From the NCBI RefSeq assembly GCF_932274485.2, contig NC_065882.2:79014767-79078766 (forward strand): a stretch of DNA of 64,000 nucleotides. Direction: 5' to 3'. Position numbers and translations under genes: made by a program. This document shows, piece after piece, positions 52,303 to 63,571 of this stretch. Origin of the DNA: Patella vulgata. Lineage: Eukaryota; Mollusca; Gastropoda; Patellidae. The notes beneath the pieces were generated by a model, which did not search any database, was not told the origin of the DNA, and saw only the letters and a list, made by a program, of their open reading frames with translations. How positions within the stretch are numbered: the first letter of the stretch is position 1; each line of letters starts with the position of its first letter.

Positions 52303-52924
52303 GACAAATCACTGGTACCTGAACCCCGTAAAACGGATGCATATCTCGTCGCTAAGTCCCGTGCAACATTATCATAAGTTAAATCAGTTTCTAATAAAAG
52401 TCCACGTTGGATACATTCTTCACAAACTATATTTGGCGACATATGAAGCAAAAGATATATTAATACAACACGAAACTATGGCTTCTTCTGCTGCAATAAC
52501 TGAGACATGTAATAATCAATGGGAGAGAGAGAGAGATGGGGTTTAACGTCCACTCGATTTAGATCCCGATTTAAATCAATGTAAATTTATGATGTGTTAT
52601 AGTACATATTTTGATATACATGTAATTACTTATCTAAATTAACTAATTGCTTTAAAGTGGATAAGTTAATCTTTACTCCGAACCCTGATCGTTCTAATAT
52701 GAACGCACTGTCTTATCTATTTACCTTTTCTGAACATCTATCTTAAAATAATTTTATATTACTTAACATGCATCTTAGTCATTGATTTAGTATGTACCTA
52801 TATTTGAGTTACGTCTCAGTAATGTAAATATGTTAATTTATATCACATTTTGTATTATATGTTTAACCCTTATCATGTATATCTTCAAAAATTTCTAGTT
52901 AATTATTATTAAGATATTAAATTG

Positions 52925-53662
52925 GCGATGTATGGTGCTCCTGTCGAACTGGTAACTGATAGAAGAAGACAATTTACTTTCAAACTTGTAGATGCTATGT
53001 GTGAGCTTTGCGATATCAAACACTACCTTACTTGAGCATATCACACACAAACGAATGGTGTTTGCGAAAGAAAGAACAAAGATACCGCACAGATTTTACG
53101 AGCATATTCCAGTGAGGAACAGAATAATTGGGATACGTACATACCTTTTGTAATGATTGCATTAAGAAGCTCCCCCTGTCAGTCTTCGGGTTATAAGCGT
53201 CACTATCTTCCTTTGGTTTCGGTGGAAGCAATGTGTTATGTGGAAAGTCTGAATCAAAGTTGTCAAACGGACATCGGAGGACCAGGGAATACAGACAAAG
53301 TTTGTCTAAATGCAAATCGATGGATTAAGAGCACAAATGTGAATGCCGATGTAAACTACCTTCGCAAACGGGACATAGCAACCAAATCGACCCAGGAAGT
53401 TGTCCGAAGACGAATTAAAAAGGACAAACAGGAATATTTAGTTCGTTCGAGGGGTCTCTCAACAACGACAAATTCGTGGGTGTCCGAGGATGATTTAGAT
53501 GATTTTGCTAAAGTATACATAAAGGACCATGCGAAAAAAGTACCCGGACCCATGTTACGTGACCCGGCTATCGCTCAATATGACCAGCATGTTACATATC
53601 TGCATCATCACCATGCACGAATGCGACATATTATGTGGCACAATGATCGAACTTATCCGTAA
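52925..53662 (+). mobile_element. Fossil Ty3/gypsy-type integrase fragment
   Basis: The plus strand carries the later part of an integrase core followed by a chromodomain-like stretch near the C-terminus, as in gypsy chromodomain elements. The piece is broken and incomplete, with no LTR recognised. It is in the opposite orientation to the fossil at 49.4-51.9 kb, so it is probably a separate insertion. Confidence 0.7.
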
Positions 53663-53699
53663 TTTGATTGAGAATTTGTGTAAATATTAACTTTTATAA

Positions 53700-54370
53700 T
53701 TTTTGATAATTGTTTTTCTTGCATTTCTATGTAAATTTTACATTATGTTCATACTGATACTTTACTTCCTTGTTTTGACGATTTTTTTAAATCCATATAC
53801 ATTTATTTAATTTGCTTTAAGGGTCAAAAGCTTGTCGAAGTCGAATGGTGTTGTTATAGTGTATCTTTGTATATATTTTATTACTATTTAATTTTAGTCA
53901 AAATAACAATTGTTCAATGTCCGAACTGATATCTCGCTAATCTTTCAGGTCTTTTAACTGTTTGGGTTTATACTTAATGTAACGATATATATTACGTAAT
54001 TATAGTTAACACGCGTTCTGGCTATGTCCATATCTTCTTCTGTATTTAAACATCTGTTTCCTATGTACAATTTAACATTTCTTGTCAAATATTATTATAT
54101 AATTATTTTATCTAGGCTTGTATATATGTTCTATATTCTACTGTAACTTTAGTCTGGTGACCGGCTCGCCCTAGCGATACCCATCTCGTTATTGTGACCG
54201 TTAACCAGTTTTGGACACTCGTTTATTAAAGGACAATTTTAACTATTTTTCCTCGTTAGTCTTGGAATAAGCTATAACCCCCAGAAAACAGCACTTCGGC
54301 AGATGTATTCGAGTGTTTATAATTCAAATTTCCTTGATTTCTGTTTGATATATAATTCACATTAGTGGTA
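53700..54370. other. Gene-free stretch
   Basis: AT-rich sequence after the integrase fossil. It may include element flanks, but I recognise no terminal repeat or gene. Confidence 0.5.
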
Positions 54371-54377
54371 CTTACTC

Positions 54378-54715
54378 TTGAGCTGATAGCTGAATATGTG
54401 TTGATCTAGCCGGTGTCAAGATTAATTAGAACTTAGCTGAATATTTTGGGATCTTGTCGGTATGAGGATTAATTCAGGCTTATCTGAATATTTGTTGATC
54501 TAGCCGGTATCAAGATTAATTAGAACTTAGCTGAATATTTGGGAATCTAGTCGGTATTGGGATTAATTCGAACTTATTTGAATATTTGGGGATCTAGCCG
54601 GTATGAGGATTAATTCGAACTTATTTGAATATTTGGGGATCTAGCTGGTATGAGGATTAATTCAAACTTAGCTGAATATTTTGGGATCTAGCCTGTATCA
54701 AGATTAACTTAGCTA
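54378..54715. repeat. 57-bp minisatellite
   Basis: Six units of the type GGGATCTAGCCGGTATGAGG followed by ATTAATTCGAACTTAGCTGA. No gene. Confidence 0.88.
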
Positions 54716-54782
54716 ACTTGCGAAGAGTTTGTTCATATTCATTAATTGGAGGTTTGCCTTTATTAGACCTTTCAGTCACTTA

Positions 54783-55640
54783 AGTTGAACTGGTTTAAAA
54801 ACCCCGGGGATCGTTAAACCAGTTTAACTTTGTCGTCTGAACGCAAATGTGCGGCAAATAAACAAGTTTAAAATCCCCAGCTTGCGACTTGCCTTCGAAA
54901 AGGCTCTTTATTTTAATGAAAATATTGGCGTCAGTCATTATCAAATATGTGATAGAACTAGTTGAACACGTTCCAAATATAATTTTAATACCGAGATCAT
55001 TGCTACGATAGATGCGTAATCACGGTTTCAACAAACGGAAGAGACGTACGCAAAAGGAAAACACGAGTTATCCTTCTATATAACTGACTGAAGTGACGAA
55101 TGATAACAGATACTCGGGCGAATTTCTGCTCACTAATAATTCCTTCGAAGAGAAAACGAAAAATATAGAAAAAGCCCGTACATTACCATGTTTTTGTAAG
55201 GTATAGAATGAATAAAAACAAGTGAATGTACGGACTAATTCTATTTTTCTCGTGTTCTATTATCTAGTGACATTCAATTACTTTTTTGAATTGTCAGGTA
55301 TCCTCTTACAGTCTCACGTAACATCTTTTGGTCTCCGAAGAAATTGTTAGTGAGCAGAAATTCGCCCGTGTATCTCTTATCACTCGTCAATTCGGTCACT
55401 TTTATAAAAGGATAACTTGGGTTTTCCTTTTGTGTCCGTCACTTCCTTTTGTAGAAACCTTCATTACGCACCTGTCGTAGCAATGATCTGTGTGTTAAAA
55501 TTACGTTTGGAATGTGTTTAACGAGTTCTATCAGATATGTGATAATGACTTACACCAATGTTGTCCTTTAAACTGGTTCATTTGGCCGTCTGAACGGTTT
55601 GGCTTAAAGTAAAAAAAACCGGTTTGGCTTATAGTACGTG
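54783..55640. repeat. Long imperfect inverted repeat (foldback-like element)
   Basis: Arms of about 220 bp (near 54940-55160 and 55340-55562) are inverted copies at roughly 80 percent identity, separated by about 180 bp. Outer sequences with AAACTGGTT and GCCGTCTGAACG also pair. No open frame of interest. It may be a MITE-like DNA element. Confidence 0.78.
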
Positions 55641-55825
55641 TGAATGCAACACAATACTGTCTTAAAAACGAATTCAAACGTTTTCATAAAGTTAAGGTAA
55701 TGGTGCTTTTTCTGGAAAATGTCAAATTTTTCACGACTTAAAGTACATTATTAATACGTACTCAGATTGATTATTGAGCCTTTAATTAATAAAACCAAAC
55801 CAAAATACCAACGGCTTATTAAATC

Positions 55826-56780
55826 AGATTTAAAGATACATTCCCGCGTACAAAACTGGGTGATTTAATGGTATATATTTTGACTAAAAACATATTCAAA
55901 CTAATTAATTTGTCATAATTTTGCTTTAAATCCTTCTCAAACATTGTATTTGCGAAGGAATGCCCTGCTATAAAAATTCGATCAAACCAGGTCATGTTTA
56001 CGTCACGTGACTTACCTCTCTTGGAAGTCAGAGGATAATTCATTGCATACATAAGACGATGTTGTCTTTAATCGCTTACTATCTATTACAAATATCGAAT
56101 CCTACCCGCGTCTTTTTCCGTCATATTTATCTCAGAAAGTGTTGTACGTCTAACCCTTCATAAAGTTTATCAACTTGTACATCAAGCGCTCAATGTTCGC
56201 GTGTAACCTTTGACATCACGCGTGCAGAAATTCCTAATCGTCGGGCTGTCGATTCGGGGAACCCTTACATTGTTGTCCTGTATACGCCCCATGAGTGTTT
56301 TTCGGGGAATCCAGTATTTTTCTAGTAAGATTGGATATCTCTATTTTCCATATATACCAAAATTGCCATACTTTTATTGGAAATAACCACCCGATAAATA
56401 CTTTTCTGGGAACCAATCTTTAAAGAGCGGTCAGGGAGGAACACTCTAATCAATCGGCTTATGTAGGTTTTCCCAACTTTAGTGCTTTTGTCTATTCACT
56501 CAGCATCCCCAATAATTCCAAATTTACACCCGACTATATCAATTTTATTGCTTTGTTCTTTTTACACTCAGCATCACGAATAATTTAAAATTTACAACCG
56601 GCCGCATAGTTTTATCTCACAATGATGGGAGAAACTGTAACACAGTCGAGTACATTTTCCTGTTAGTTAGAAGATTTTCCGGTTGGTAGTTATCTATGTA
56701 CACAACGCCGAATGACAACTGTTTCTATAAATAGGTTCATTACACACAGTTTATTCAAGATACTTACAATGCGACATGGG
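55826..56780. other. Gene-free stretch with a shared repeat start
   Basis: TTTAAAGATACATTCCCGCG at 55828 also occurs at 17265 (CTTAAAGATACATTCCCGC), marking another dispersed TTAAAG-type repeat. A short ATTTACA-CC repeat pair lies near 56520 and 56590. No gene. Confidence 0.5.
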
Positions 56781-57135
56781 TAGGATGCAGCATGAGACTG
56801 AGGTTATGCTAGGGAAAGAAAGACTGAAGAAAATAACCCTAGAAAAAGAAAACCGAGGACTTTATCTTGCTTATAAACCGTCTATTTTTACATGTACAAA
56901 AAATGAGAATATCCCAGAATTCCCGTAAGAAAAACCTTATATCATGTTTTTTTATGGAAAAAAACCCTACCCTGGAAGAATAACCCGTAGCTTTAAAGAA
57001 AAACTTTGAAAAGAATAACTCCAAATTCTCCTGTATATCCAAAGCCGCCAGGACTTTCAGACCGCATGTTATTCCGGGCATATAATATTTCCCAAAGATC
57101 AAAGTGATTTACCGTTATAGGTTTATAAGTTGTAG
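56780..57135 (+). repeat. Dispersed repeat, copy 2
   Basis: Homologous to 11437-11790. Neither copy has a coding frame worth calling or clear terminal repeats. Confidence 0.8.
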
Positions 57136-57344
57136 TAACAGGTGCGTGCAGGAATTTGAGCAGTGGGCGGCAGGGATGGGGCGGGGTGGAGACAAGTTTG
57201 GCGTGAAGCCTGGGGGATTATCCGACATGTTGATAAAATCAGAAGTTTTAAGATAGTTCGGCTTATTTTTATGTTAAGGGAATACGTGTATAGAAATTAA
57301 AGTGGAATGATGCCAAAACCGTAACTTTGCTTCCCAAATTCTCC

Positions 57345-57606
57345 TCGAGAGAGAGAGAGAGAGAAATGGGGTTTAACGTCCACTCGAAACAAACTAGGCC
57401 ATTTCGAGACTAACATAGGGTTCAATTTTATTTCAATAATTCGCTTGCGCGTAGGGGTCTTTAGCAGTGGGAGGAAAACCACTGCTAAAAACCTCTTCGC
57501 GCAAGCGTAGCAAGGAAATACAATTGAACCATATGTTAGTCCCGAAATGACCTAGTTTGTGTCGAGTGCACGTTAAACCCCATTTCTCTCTCTCTCTCTC
57601 TCTCTC
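57345..57606. repeat. Palindromic pair of SINE B copies
   Basis: A minus-strand SINE B (57345-57479) joins directly to a plus-strand SINE B (57480-57606), sharing a junction in the ACTGCTAAAGA segment. Arms of about 125 bp pair almost without a spacer. Confidence 0.88.
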
Positions 57607-58693
57607 TTGCATGGCACAAGCCTATATTAAATGAGACGTAGTGGGGGTTGGGGAGCGGGGCATAACACGAAATACTAGATATCGGAAAGCATACCATTAG
57701 AAAGAATGTCTATATGCCTGTTCAAAGTTGTAATATATTTTCTGACATATTCTTGTTTACTTCCCTTGTTAAAACAGCCATACTAGTGTGGGATATTTAA
57801 AAGTCAAATTACGGATCTTAATATGAAATTCCAGTTATCGTGTAATGCATCACCGGGAAGTATGTTTCTATAGTTCTTTGAGTAGTTATTTCCTGGCACA
57901 TTCATGGTTACATGATTTAGAAGAGATAAAATGCAAGTTTTCTTATTGTATGCTTGCTAATTCCTTATTATTGTATGGTGACTTAGTGTATCGAAGATTG
58001 GTTTCAGCTCATGTCGCCATAATGTTCCAATTCGATAAATTTCGTAAATTTTGTAAAATAATTTTGAAGACAAGTTTTGCAAGATTTGTATTTGGATATT
58101 TGTAAATTTGATGTTCTAGATTTGTTTTTCGTTTTATGTCTATGATGAAATGTAAATGTAGGCTAATTGTTTGATTTTTTAAAATAAATTATATCTTTAT
58201 ATTAAAATACAATCAAATTAAACAAAAATACAATTTACAAATCTGATATGATAAATATGTTATTTGTAAAATAAATATTGATTTTATGGACACAAATGTT
58301 AATTTTAGTGAATTAGAAATGGAAATTAAGGACTATACATTAAGAACTAACAATAAGAACATTAAATAGAGAGCACTTTGGTCTTCCATAGTTAACGTAT
58401 ACGGATGTATTCTACACGCACACGGATGTATCTAGCCGTCCATGTTAAATCCTTCTTTCAATGGCCGATGCAGTAGGTAAGTTGGGTTGAAATTTATTGC
58501 CTTTTTTGTTCAATTATATGCACATATTACTGCTGATTTTATATTTAGTGTGACTGTGACATGTACCAATAGTGTTATCTATTATTATTACATGTGTCTA
58601 ACATCAACTTAATTGTATCATTGGCGTTATAAAGACGAGAGGTTCCTCATCAAAACGCCGCACAGTAATAAACTCAAACAAAATTTATATATA

Positions 58694-58925
58694 TAGAGAG
58701 AAATGGGGTTTAACGTCCACTCGACACAAACTAGGTCATTTCGGGACTAACACATGGTTAAATTTTATTTCTATAATTCGCTTGCGAGTCAGGGTCTTTA
58801 GCAGTGGGAGGAAACCGGAGGACCCGGAGAAAACTAACGAGATTCGACAGGCGACCCTACTCCTTGTCACATACAGCCGTGTAATCGAAACCACGCCAGT
58901 TGACTCAATGACAGACTTTATGAAA
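58694..58925 (-). mobile_element. SINE B
   Basis: GAGAGAAATGGGGTTTAACG through GTTGACTCAATGACAGAC. It interrupts the duplicated block shared with 13.4-15.2 kb. Confidence 0.82.
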
Positions 58926-59382
58926 CACAAAATTAATAAATTGTACCGCGTGTAAATATGTTCATTTATTAAATGCCTTATTAAAAAATTAATAAAGTAA
59001 TGATTTTTTTCTAACATGTCATAATAATAGTTTTAAAGAAAATCGTAGAAGGATAAAATGAACCCAGGCGCCAGCAAAGCTTTTGTTTGAGTGGTGTTTA
59101 GTACAAATAACATTGGTTTATTTTTATTGTTATGTCATGATCATAGTTTTAAGTAAATCTGTAGAAGGATCAATTAAGCCTGGGTGTCAGTAAATTAGAC
59201 AGTTTTTCTTTGAGTTGTGTGAGGTACATAAACCCCATTTTTTTCAACATATCATGAAAGTAGTTTTAAAAAAAACTGTAGAACTGTGAGTTTATTCTGG
59301 TGTCAGACAAATTAACCATCTTTTGTGTTTCGATAACTGGATCTTTTCCACGACTAATTATCATATGAATGATGTATAATCT

Positions 59383-59631
59383 AACACAACACAATTTTTT
59401 ATGGGAAACAATCACTGGTTTTATTCTAAAAGCACGACGTTTCGACAAGTATCCTCTTATCGTTACCAAGCACGTCTAATTTTCTGACACCAGAATAAAT
59501 TCACAATTGTGCTCGATAACGATAAGAGAATACTTGTCGAAACGTCGTGCTTTTAGAATAAAACCAGTGTTTGTTTCACATAAAAAAATTTTTCTGTTTA
59601 TGTGTTTCCTAATCGCTAAATGCCACTTAAA
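59383..59631. mobile_element. Inverted-repeat insertion with 12-bp target duplication
   Basis: Two arms of about 70 bp (near 59395-59467 and 59513-59585) are inverted copies containing GCACGACGTTTCGACAAG. GATGTATAATCT flanks the segment on both sides (59371-59382, 59632-59643). The homologous block near 15060 kb-equivalent (15060-15075) shows the site without it. The ACGTTTCGACA motif is reminiscent of Penelope-like terminal sequence, so this may be a head-to-head pair of truncated copies. Confidence 0.72.
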
Positions 59632-59775
59632 GATGTATAATCTGCAAACTTGGATTCAAATCGAATTAAAAAAAGGACCACTAAAAGTTTTTTTACAAAC
59701 ATTTATAGATAGCAGTGGCTTATTTACATCGTCTGCTTAGATTGTCGAATGTTACACAATGTCCATAATATAAGT

Positions 59776-59982
59776 TTGTCAATGTGTCAACTGGCGTGGT
59801 TTCGATTCACCAGTATTGCGTGACAAGGAGTATGGTCGCTTGTCCATCTTCGTGGGTTTTCTTCGGGTCATCCGGTTTCCTCCCATTACTAATGACCTCT
59901 ATACTCACGCGAAGTACGGAAATAAAATAAATTGAACCATGTTAGTCCCGATATAACCTAGTTTGTGTCGAGTGGACGAAAA
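59776..59982 (+). mobile_element. SINE B, ends truncated
   Basis: CAATGTGTCAACTGGCGTGG through AACCTAGTTTGTGTCGAGTG, diverged. Confidence 0.72.
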
Positions 59983-60222
59983 GAAATAGCTCTTTGAAGA
60001 TTGACATACAAATATAATTTTCATGTTTAATATAATAACGGATATGAAAGGGCGGATATAGGAATTTTGAAAGGGTCGGGTGCAAATTAGATTTTTTAAA
60101 ACTTTTTTTTCGAGAAAGAGCCCATTACATTGTGGATAAAAAGTGCGATTTCACAATATCTTCATTGGCGTAGTTTTAATTGCATATCCTATGTGGAAAC
60201 ATCATTCATTCCAGGCAAAGTG

Positions 60223-60584
60223 GGGGTCATGGTCGGTAAGACGCTGGCTCGCTAACCTGGAGGTCGGGTGTTCGAATCCTGCATTGGCCGAGAAATTTCA
60301 TCCAGATTTTCCAGCGTGGTCCCACCTTGTCAGTGATTCAGGATGGAGGGCCTGACAAGAACAGCTGTCTAGTCATTCGGATGAAACGAAAAACGGAGGT
60401 CCCGTGTATACATTGGCGTGCACGTAATAGATCCCTTGACAGTTGGAATTCGATATAAGAGTAGGCTGTAGTGCCGCTGTCCGGGCAAAATTCCCCTCAT
60501 AGCACACTGTATGGCGTATGCCCGTCTTCATTAGCCCAGTTCGGAGCAAAACAGTAGGACGTTAAACCCCATTTCATTTCATTT
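60223..60584 (+). mobile_element. SINE A in the next paralogue's upstream block
   Basis: Bounded by CATTCCAGGCAAAGTG (60207-60222) and CATTCCAGACAAAGCG (60585-60600). The head contains CTCGCTAACCTGGAGGTCGG. The same few bases carry a different retro-insertion in the relic block at 7.37 kb. Confidence 0.85.
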
Positions 60585-60843
60585 CATTCCAGACAAAGCG
60601 ATGGAAAAAAAAAAAAACTCTAGCAGGCTCAGCCAAATACTTTTATTCTACTTCTTTGACGCTTTATATACAAAAATTATTTTAAATTTTTATTTTATAA
60701 ACAACATGTTAATTGTGCGTTTTGAGATTTTATAACATATATAATATTTTGGCCCATCAGAAGTATTGCATATTTCTTCTGCACTAAAGGACCGAGAATA
60801 GTTAGTCAAATAAATGATGCCAAACAATTTTATTAATTGTTGT

Positions 60844-60847
<4 letters not shown>

Positions 60848-60911
<64 letters not shown>

Positions 60912-60940
60912 TAGATAGATAGATATAGATATATATATAA
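60848..60940. repeat. (TA)n / (TAGA)n microsatellite
   Basis: About 60 bp of TA followed by a few GATA units. The same site in the relic block (7958-7984) holds a shorter (TA)n with the Tc1-like insertion. Confidence 0.95.
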
Positions 60941-61114
60941 ATAAATCCAAATAATTGTTCGACGCCCAAAGTCATTTTTGCGTCGTACTTAACATCCACA
61001 CAAACCGGACAAAAACTAGATAAATAATTACGGAATAAGGATATTGAAAGCTAATTAATGAGGATGTACGTGTATCGTAAACAATGTTAATCCCTGTATT
61101 GTGTATGTATGAGT

Positions 61115-61116
<2 letters not shown>

Positions 61117-61158
<42 letters not shown>

Positions 61159-61416
61159 GGTTTAAAGTCCACTCGAAACAAACTAGGTCATTTCGGGACT
61201 AACATATGGTTTAATTTTATTTCAATAATTCGCTTGCGCGTAGGGGTCTTTAGCAGTGGGAGGAAACCGGAGGACCCGGAGAAAACCCACGAGATTGAAC
61301 AGGCGACCCTACTCCTTGTCACGTACAACCGGGGATTCGAAACCACGCCAGTTGACTCAATGACAGGCCGTATGATACAGCACGCACGTGCTAACCATTC
61401 GTCCATTCAACCCCCC
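61117..61416 (-). mobile_element. SINE B, near full length
   Basis: GTATGAGTTG at 61107-61116 and 61417-61426 is the target duplication. It keeps the tRNA-like head (CACGCACGTGCTAACCATTC on this strand) and a GA tail. Absent from the relic block at 9.7 kb. Confidence 0.88.
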
Positions 61417-61436
61417 GTATGAGTTGAGACGAATGG

Positions 61437-61935
61437 TAAAGGAGCTAAGTCGCTAATATTTGGGATCTAGAAATTGACACAAATGGGTCGCAACAAATAT
61501 GATAATTATAATATGAATGTATATAAACTGATTTAAATTCAATCGTTTCTGTTTTCACTGTAATTTCTAATCAGTTATATTCGGCGAAATACGTCACAAG
61601 TCTCGATCGAATGGCAATCTCTAGCGTCTTGTTACTCGATTCTACACCGATAGTATTTATTGCGCATGCTCTCCAGATAAGAATATGACGTCACCGTTTG
61701 ACATGAATTGTGGAATATGTCTAGCCTCGTTCTTCGACGCTGAAACGCATTGTTGTACACGATTCGTGTACCAATGGTGAAATGTTTATTTTGTCTTAGA
61801 TATTGGATATCAGAAGCCCATCTTTTCCCGGTAAGATCACAACATCAATGTTGATTTAAATTGACAAATAATTTGTGTTTTCAATGTCGAAGACTTTGGA
61901 TGATATTGAGTTCAGTTAGAGACTTGGCTACTTTA
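61437..61935. mobile_element. M3 MITE, complete copy
   Basis: TAAAGGAGCTAAGTCGCTAA at the left is inverted as AGAGACTTGGCTACTTTAA at the right. The interior includes GTACACGATTCGTGTACC. An inverted homologue lies at 23884-24300. No coding capacity. Confidence 0.7.
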
Positions 61936-61939
61936 ATGC

Positions 61940-62175
61940 GCGCGCGTTTGAACAAAAGGCCTGTCATTGATTCAGGTGGCGTGGTTCCTATTCCCGGTTG
62001 TACGTGACAAGGTGTATGGTTGCCTGTCTAGCCTCGTGGGTTTTCTCCTGGTCCTCAGGTTTCCTCCTACTCCTAAAGGCCCCTACTCGCTAGCGAATTA
62101 TAGAAATGAAATTGAACCATGTTAGTACCGAAATGACCTAGTTTGTGTCAAGTGAACGTTAAATCCCATTTCACC
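61940..62175 (+). mobile_element. SINE B
   Basis: CGCGCGTTTGAACAAAAGGC through TTAAATCCCATTTCACCTTC; starts at the edge of the M3 MITE. Confidence 0.78.
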
Positions 62176-62684
62176 TTCTCTGGCGATTAAGCTTTTAGAC
62201 CTGTTGAAATTCAAAATAAGACTTGGCCGTAGCGCCGTTGTCCAAGGAATTCTTTCAACCATAACACGCTGCATGACGTATGCTCGTCTTCATTAGCCCA
62301 GAAAAGTAGGACGTTAAATCCCATTTCATACCATTAAGAATTGTTTGGAAAAGCAATGATCATTTTGTAAACAGTTAATGCTAATCCCAATCTTAATCCT
62401 GAAAGGCGTTCCCATTTTATAGAAGGCATGGTGATATTACAAGTTTATGAGTACAATAATATTACTATTATGATAATTTCGTGAAAATTTATTGCTAATC
62501 CCAATGTTAAGTTTCGAAAGGCGTCCCCCATTCCAGTGGAGACATATACATTTACTCCTCCCCCCTCCCTCTCCCTCCCTCCCTCCAACCCTAAGCCAAC
62601 CTACCAAAACGAGAAGAAATTGCTAATTGCAAAGAAAGAACACTGTTTATATTAAACCTACTTCTTTTTTTTCAGGACTGCAAA

Positions 62685-62748
62685 ATGTTGTTCAATATGA
62701 AAATCATTCAGTTGTCAATTATATCATCGTTGATAAATAGTATTTATG
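62685..62748 (+). CDS. Exon 1 of the next paralogue (rest lies beyond the window)
   Basis: The exon encodes MLFNMKIIQLSIISSLINSI plus Y, nearly the same leader as exon 1 at 18971. It has the same upstream pyrimidine tract with TTCAG, the same phase-1 end and a GTATGT donor. Upstream sequence is homologous over about 2.8 kb with the relic block and in parts with the block before 18971. No second exon is visible before the window ends, which is expected because the first intron of the intact gene is 3.1 kb. Confidence 0.72.
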
Positions 62749-62779
62749 GTATGTATACAATTATAATAGTATTTTACTT

Positions 62780-63075
62780 ATGTATGGAATATACAATTCT
62801 AACAATATTATAGGTATGGACGGTGTAATACAATTCTAACAATATTCTAGGTATGGACGGTGTAATACAATTATAACAATATTCTAGGTATGGACGGTGT
62901 AATACAATTATAACAATATTCTAGGTATGGACGGTGTAATACAATTATAATAGTATTCTAGGTATGGACGGTGTAATACAAATATAATAGTATTCTATGC
63001 ATGGACGGCGTAATACAATTATAATAATATTCTGGATATGGACGGTGTAATACAATTATAATAGTAACCTAGGTT
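62780..63075. repeat. About 43-bp minisatellite in intron 1 of the next paralogue
   Basis: Seven or so units of the type GGTATGGACGGTGTAATACA plus ATTATAATAATATTCTA. The unit resembles the intron's own first bases after the donor (GTATGTATACAATTATAATA), so it may have grown from the splice-site region. Confidence 0.88.
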
Positions 63076-63254
63076 TGTATATATGCCCCATTAGATACAC
63101 AGCATATTGCATTGATTATAACATTCTAGATATGGGTCGTATATACAGAGCCACTCATTATTATTAGTCTATAAGAATTTAAAACTATTTAGATTTAAAA
63201 AGCTGTGTATGTAGGGTTTATAGGATCTTCTGATGTTGGCCTGTAATTGATTTC

Positions 63255-63571
63255 TGGGTAAGACGCTGGCTCGCTAGCCTGGAGGTCGGCTGTTCGATCC
63301 CTGCAATGGCCGAGAAAGTTCATCCAGATTTTCCGGCGTGATTCTCCCTTGTCAGTGATGCAGGACAGAGGGCCTGACAAGGACAGCTTTCTAGTCGTTC
63401 GGATGGGACGGAAAACCGAGGTCCCGTGTACACATTGGCGTACACGTAAAACGCGCTGCCCGGGAAACATTTGCCTCATAGCACACTGTATGGCGTATGC
63501 CCGTCTTCATTAGCCCAGTTAGGAGCAGAACAGTAGGCCGTTAAACCCCATTTCATTTAATTTCATTTTGT
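63255..63571 (+). mobile_element. SINE A
   Basis: Head from GGGTAAGACGCTGGCTCGC, body with a gap in the middle, and tail CCCCATTTCATTTAATTTC. It lies in intron 1 of the next paralogue. Confidence 0.85.

Larger units (their letters stand above)
57880..62770 (+). repeat. Upstream segmental duplication, next-paralogue copy
   Basis: It contains sequences found before 18971 but in partly different order (16.7, 17.7, 13.4-15.2, 18.0-19.0 kb equivalents), plus private SINE A, SINE B and M3 insertions. It leads into exon 1 at 62685. Confidence 0.8.
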
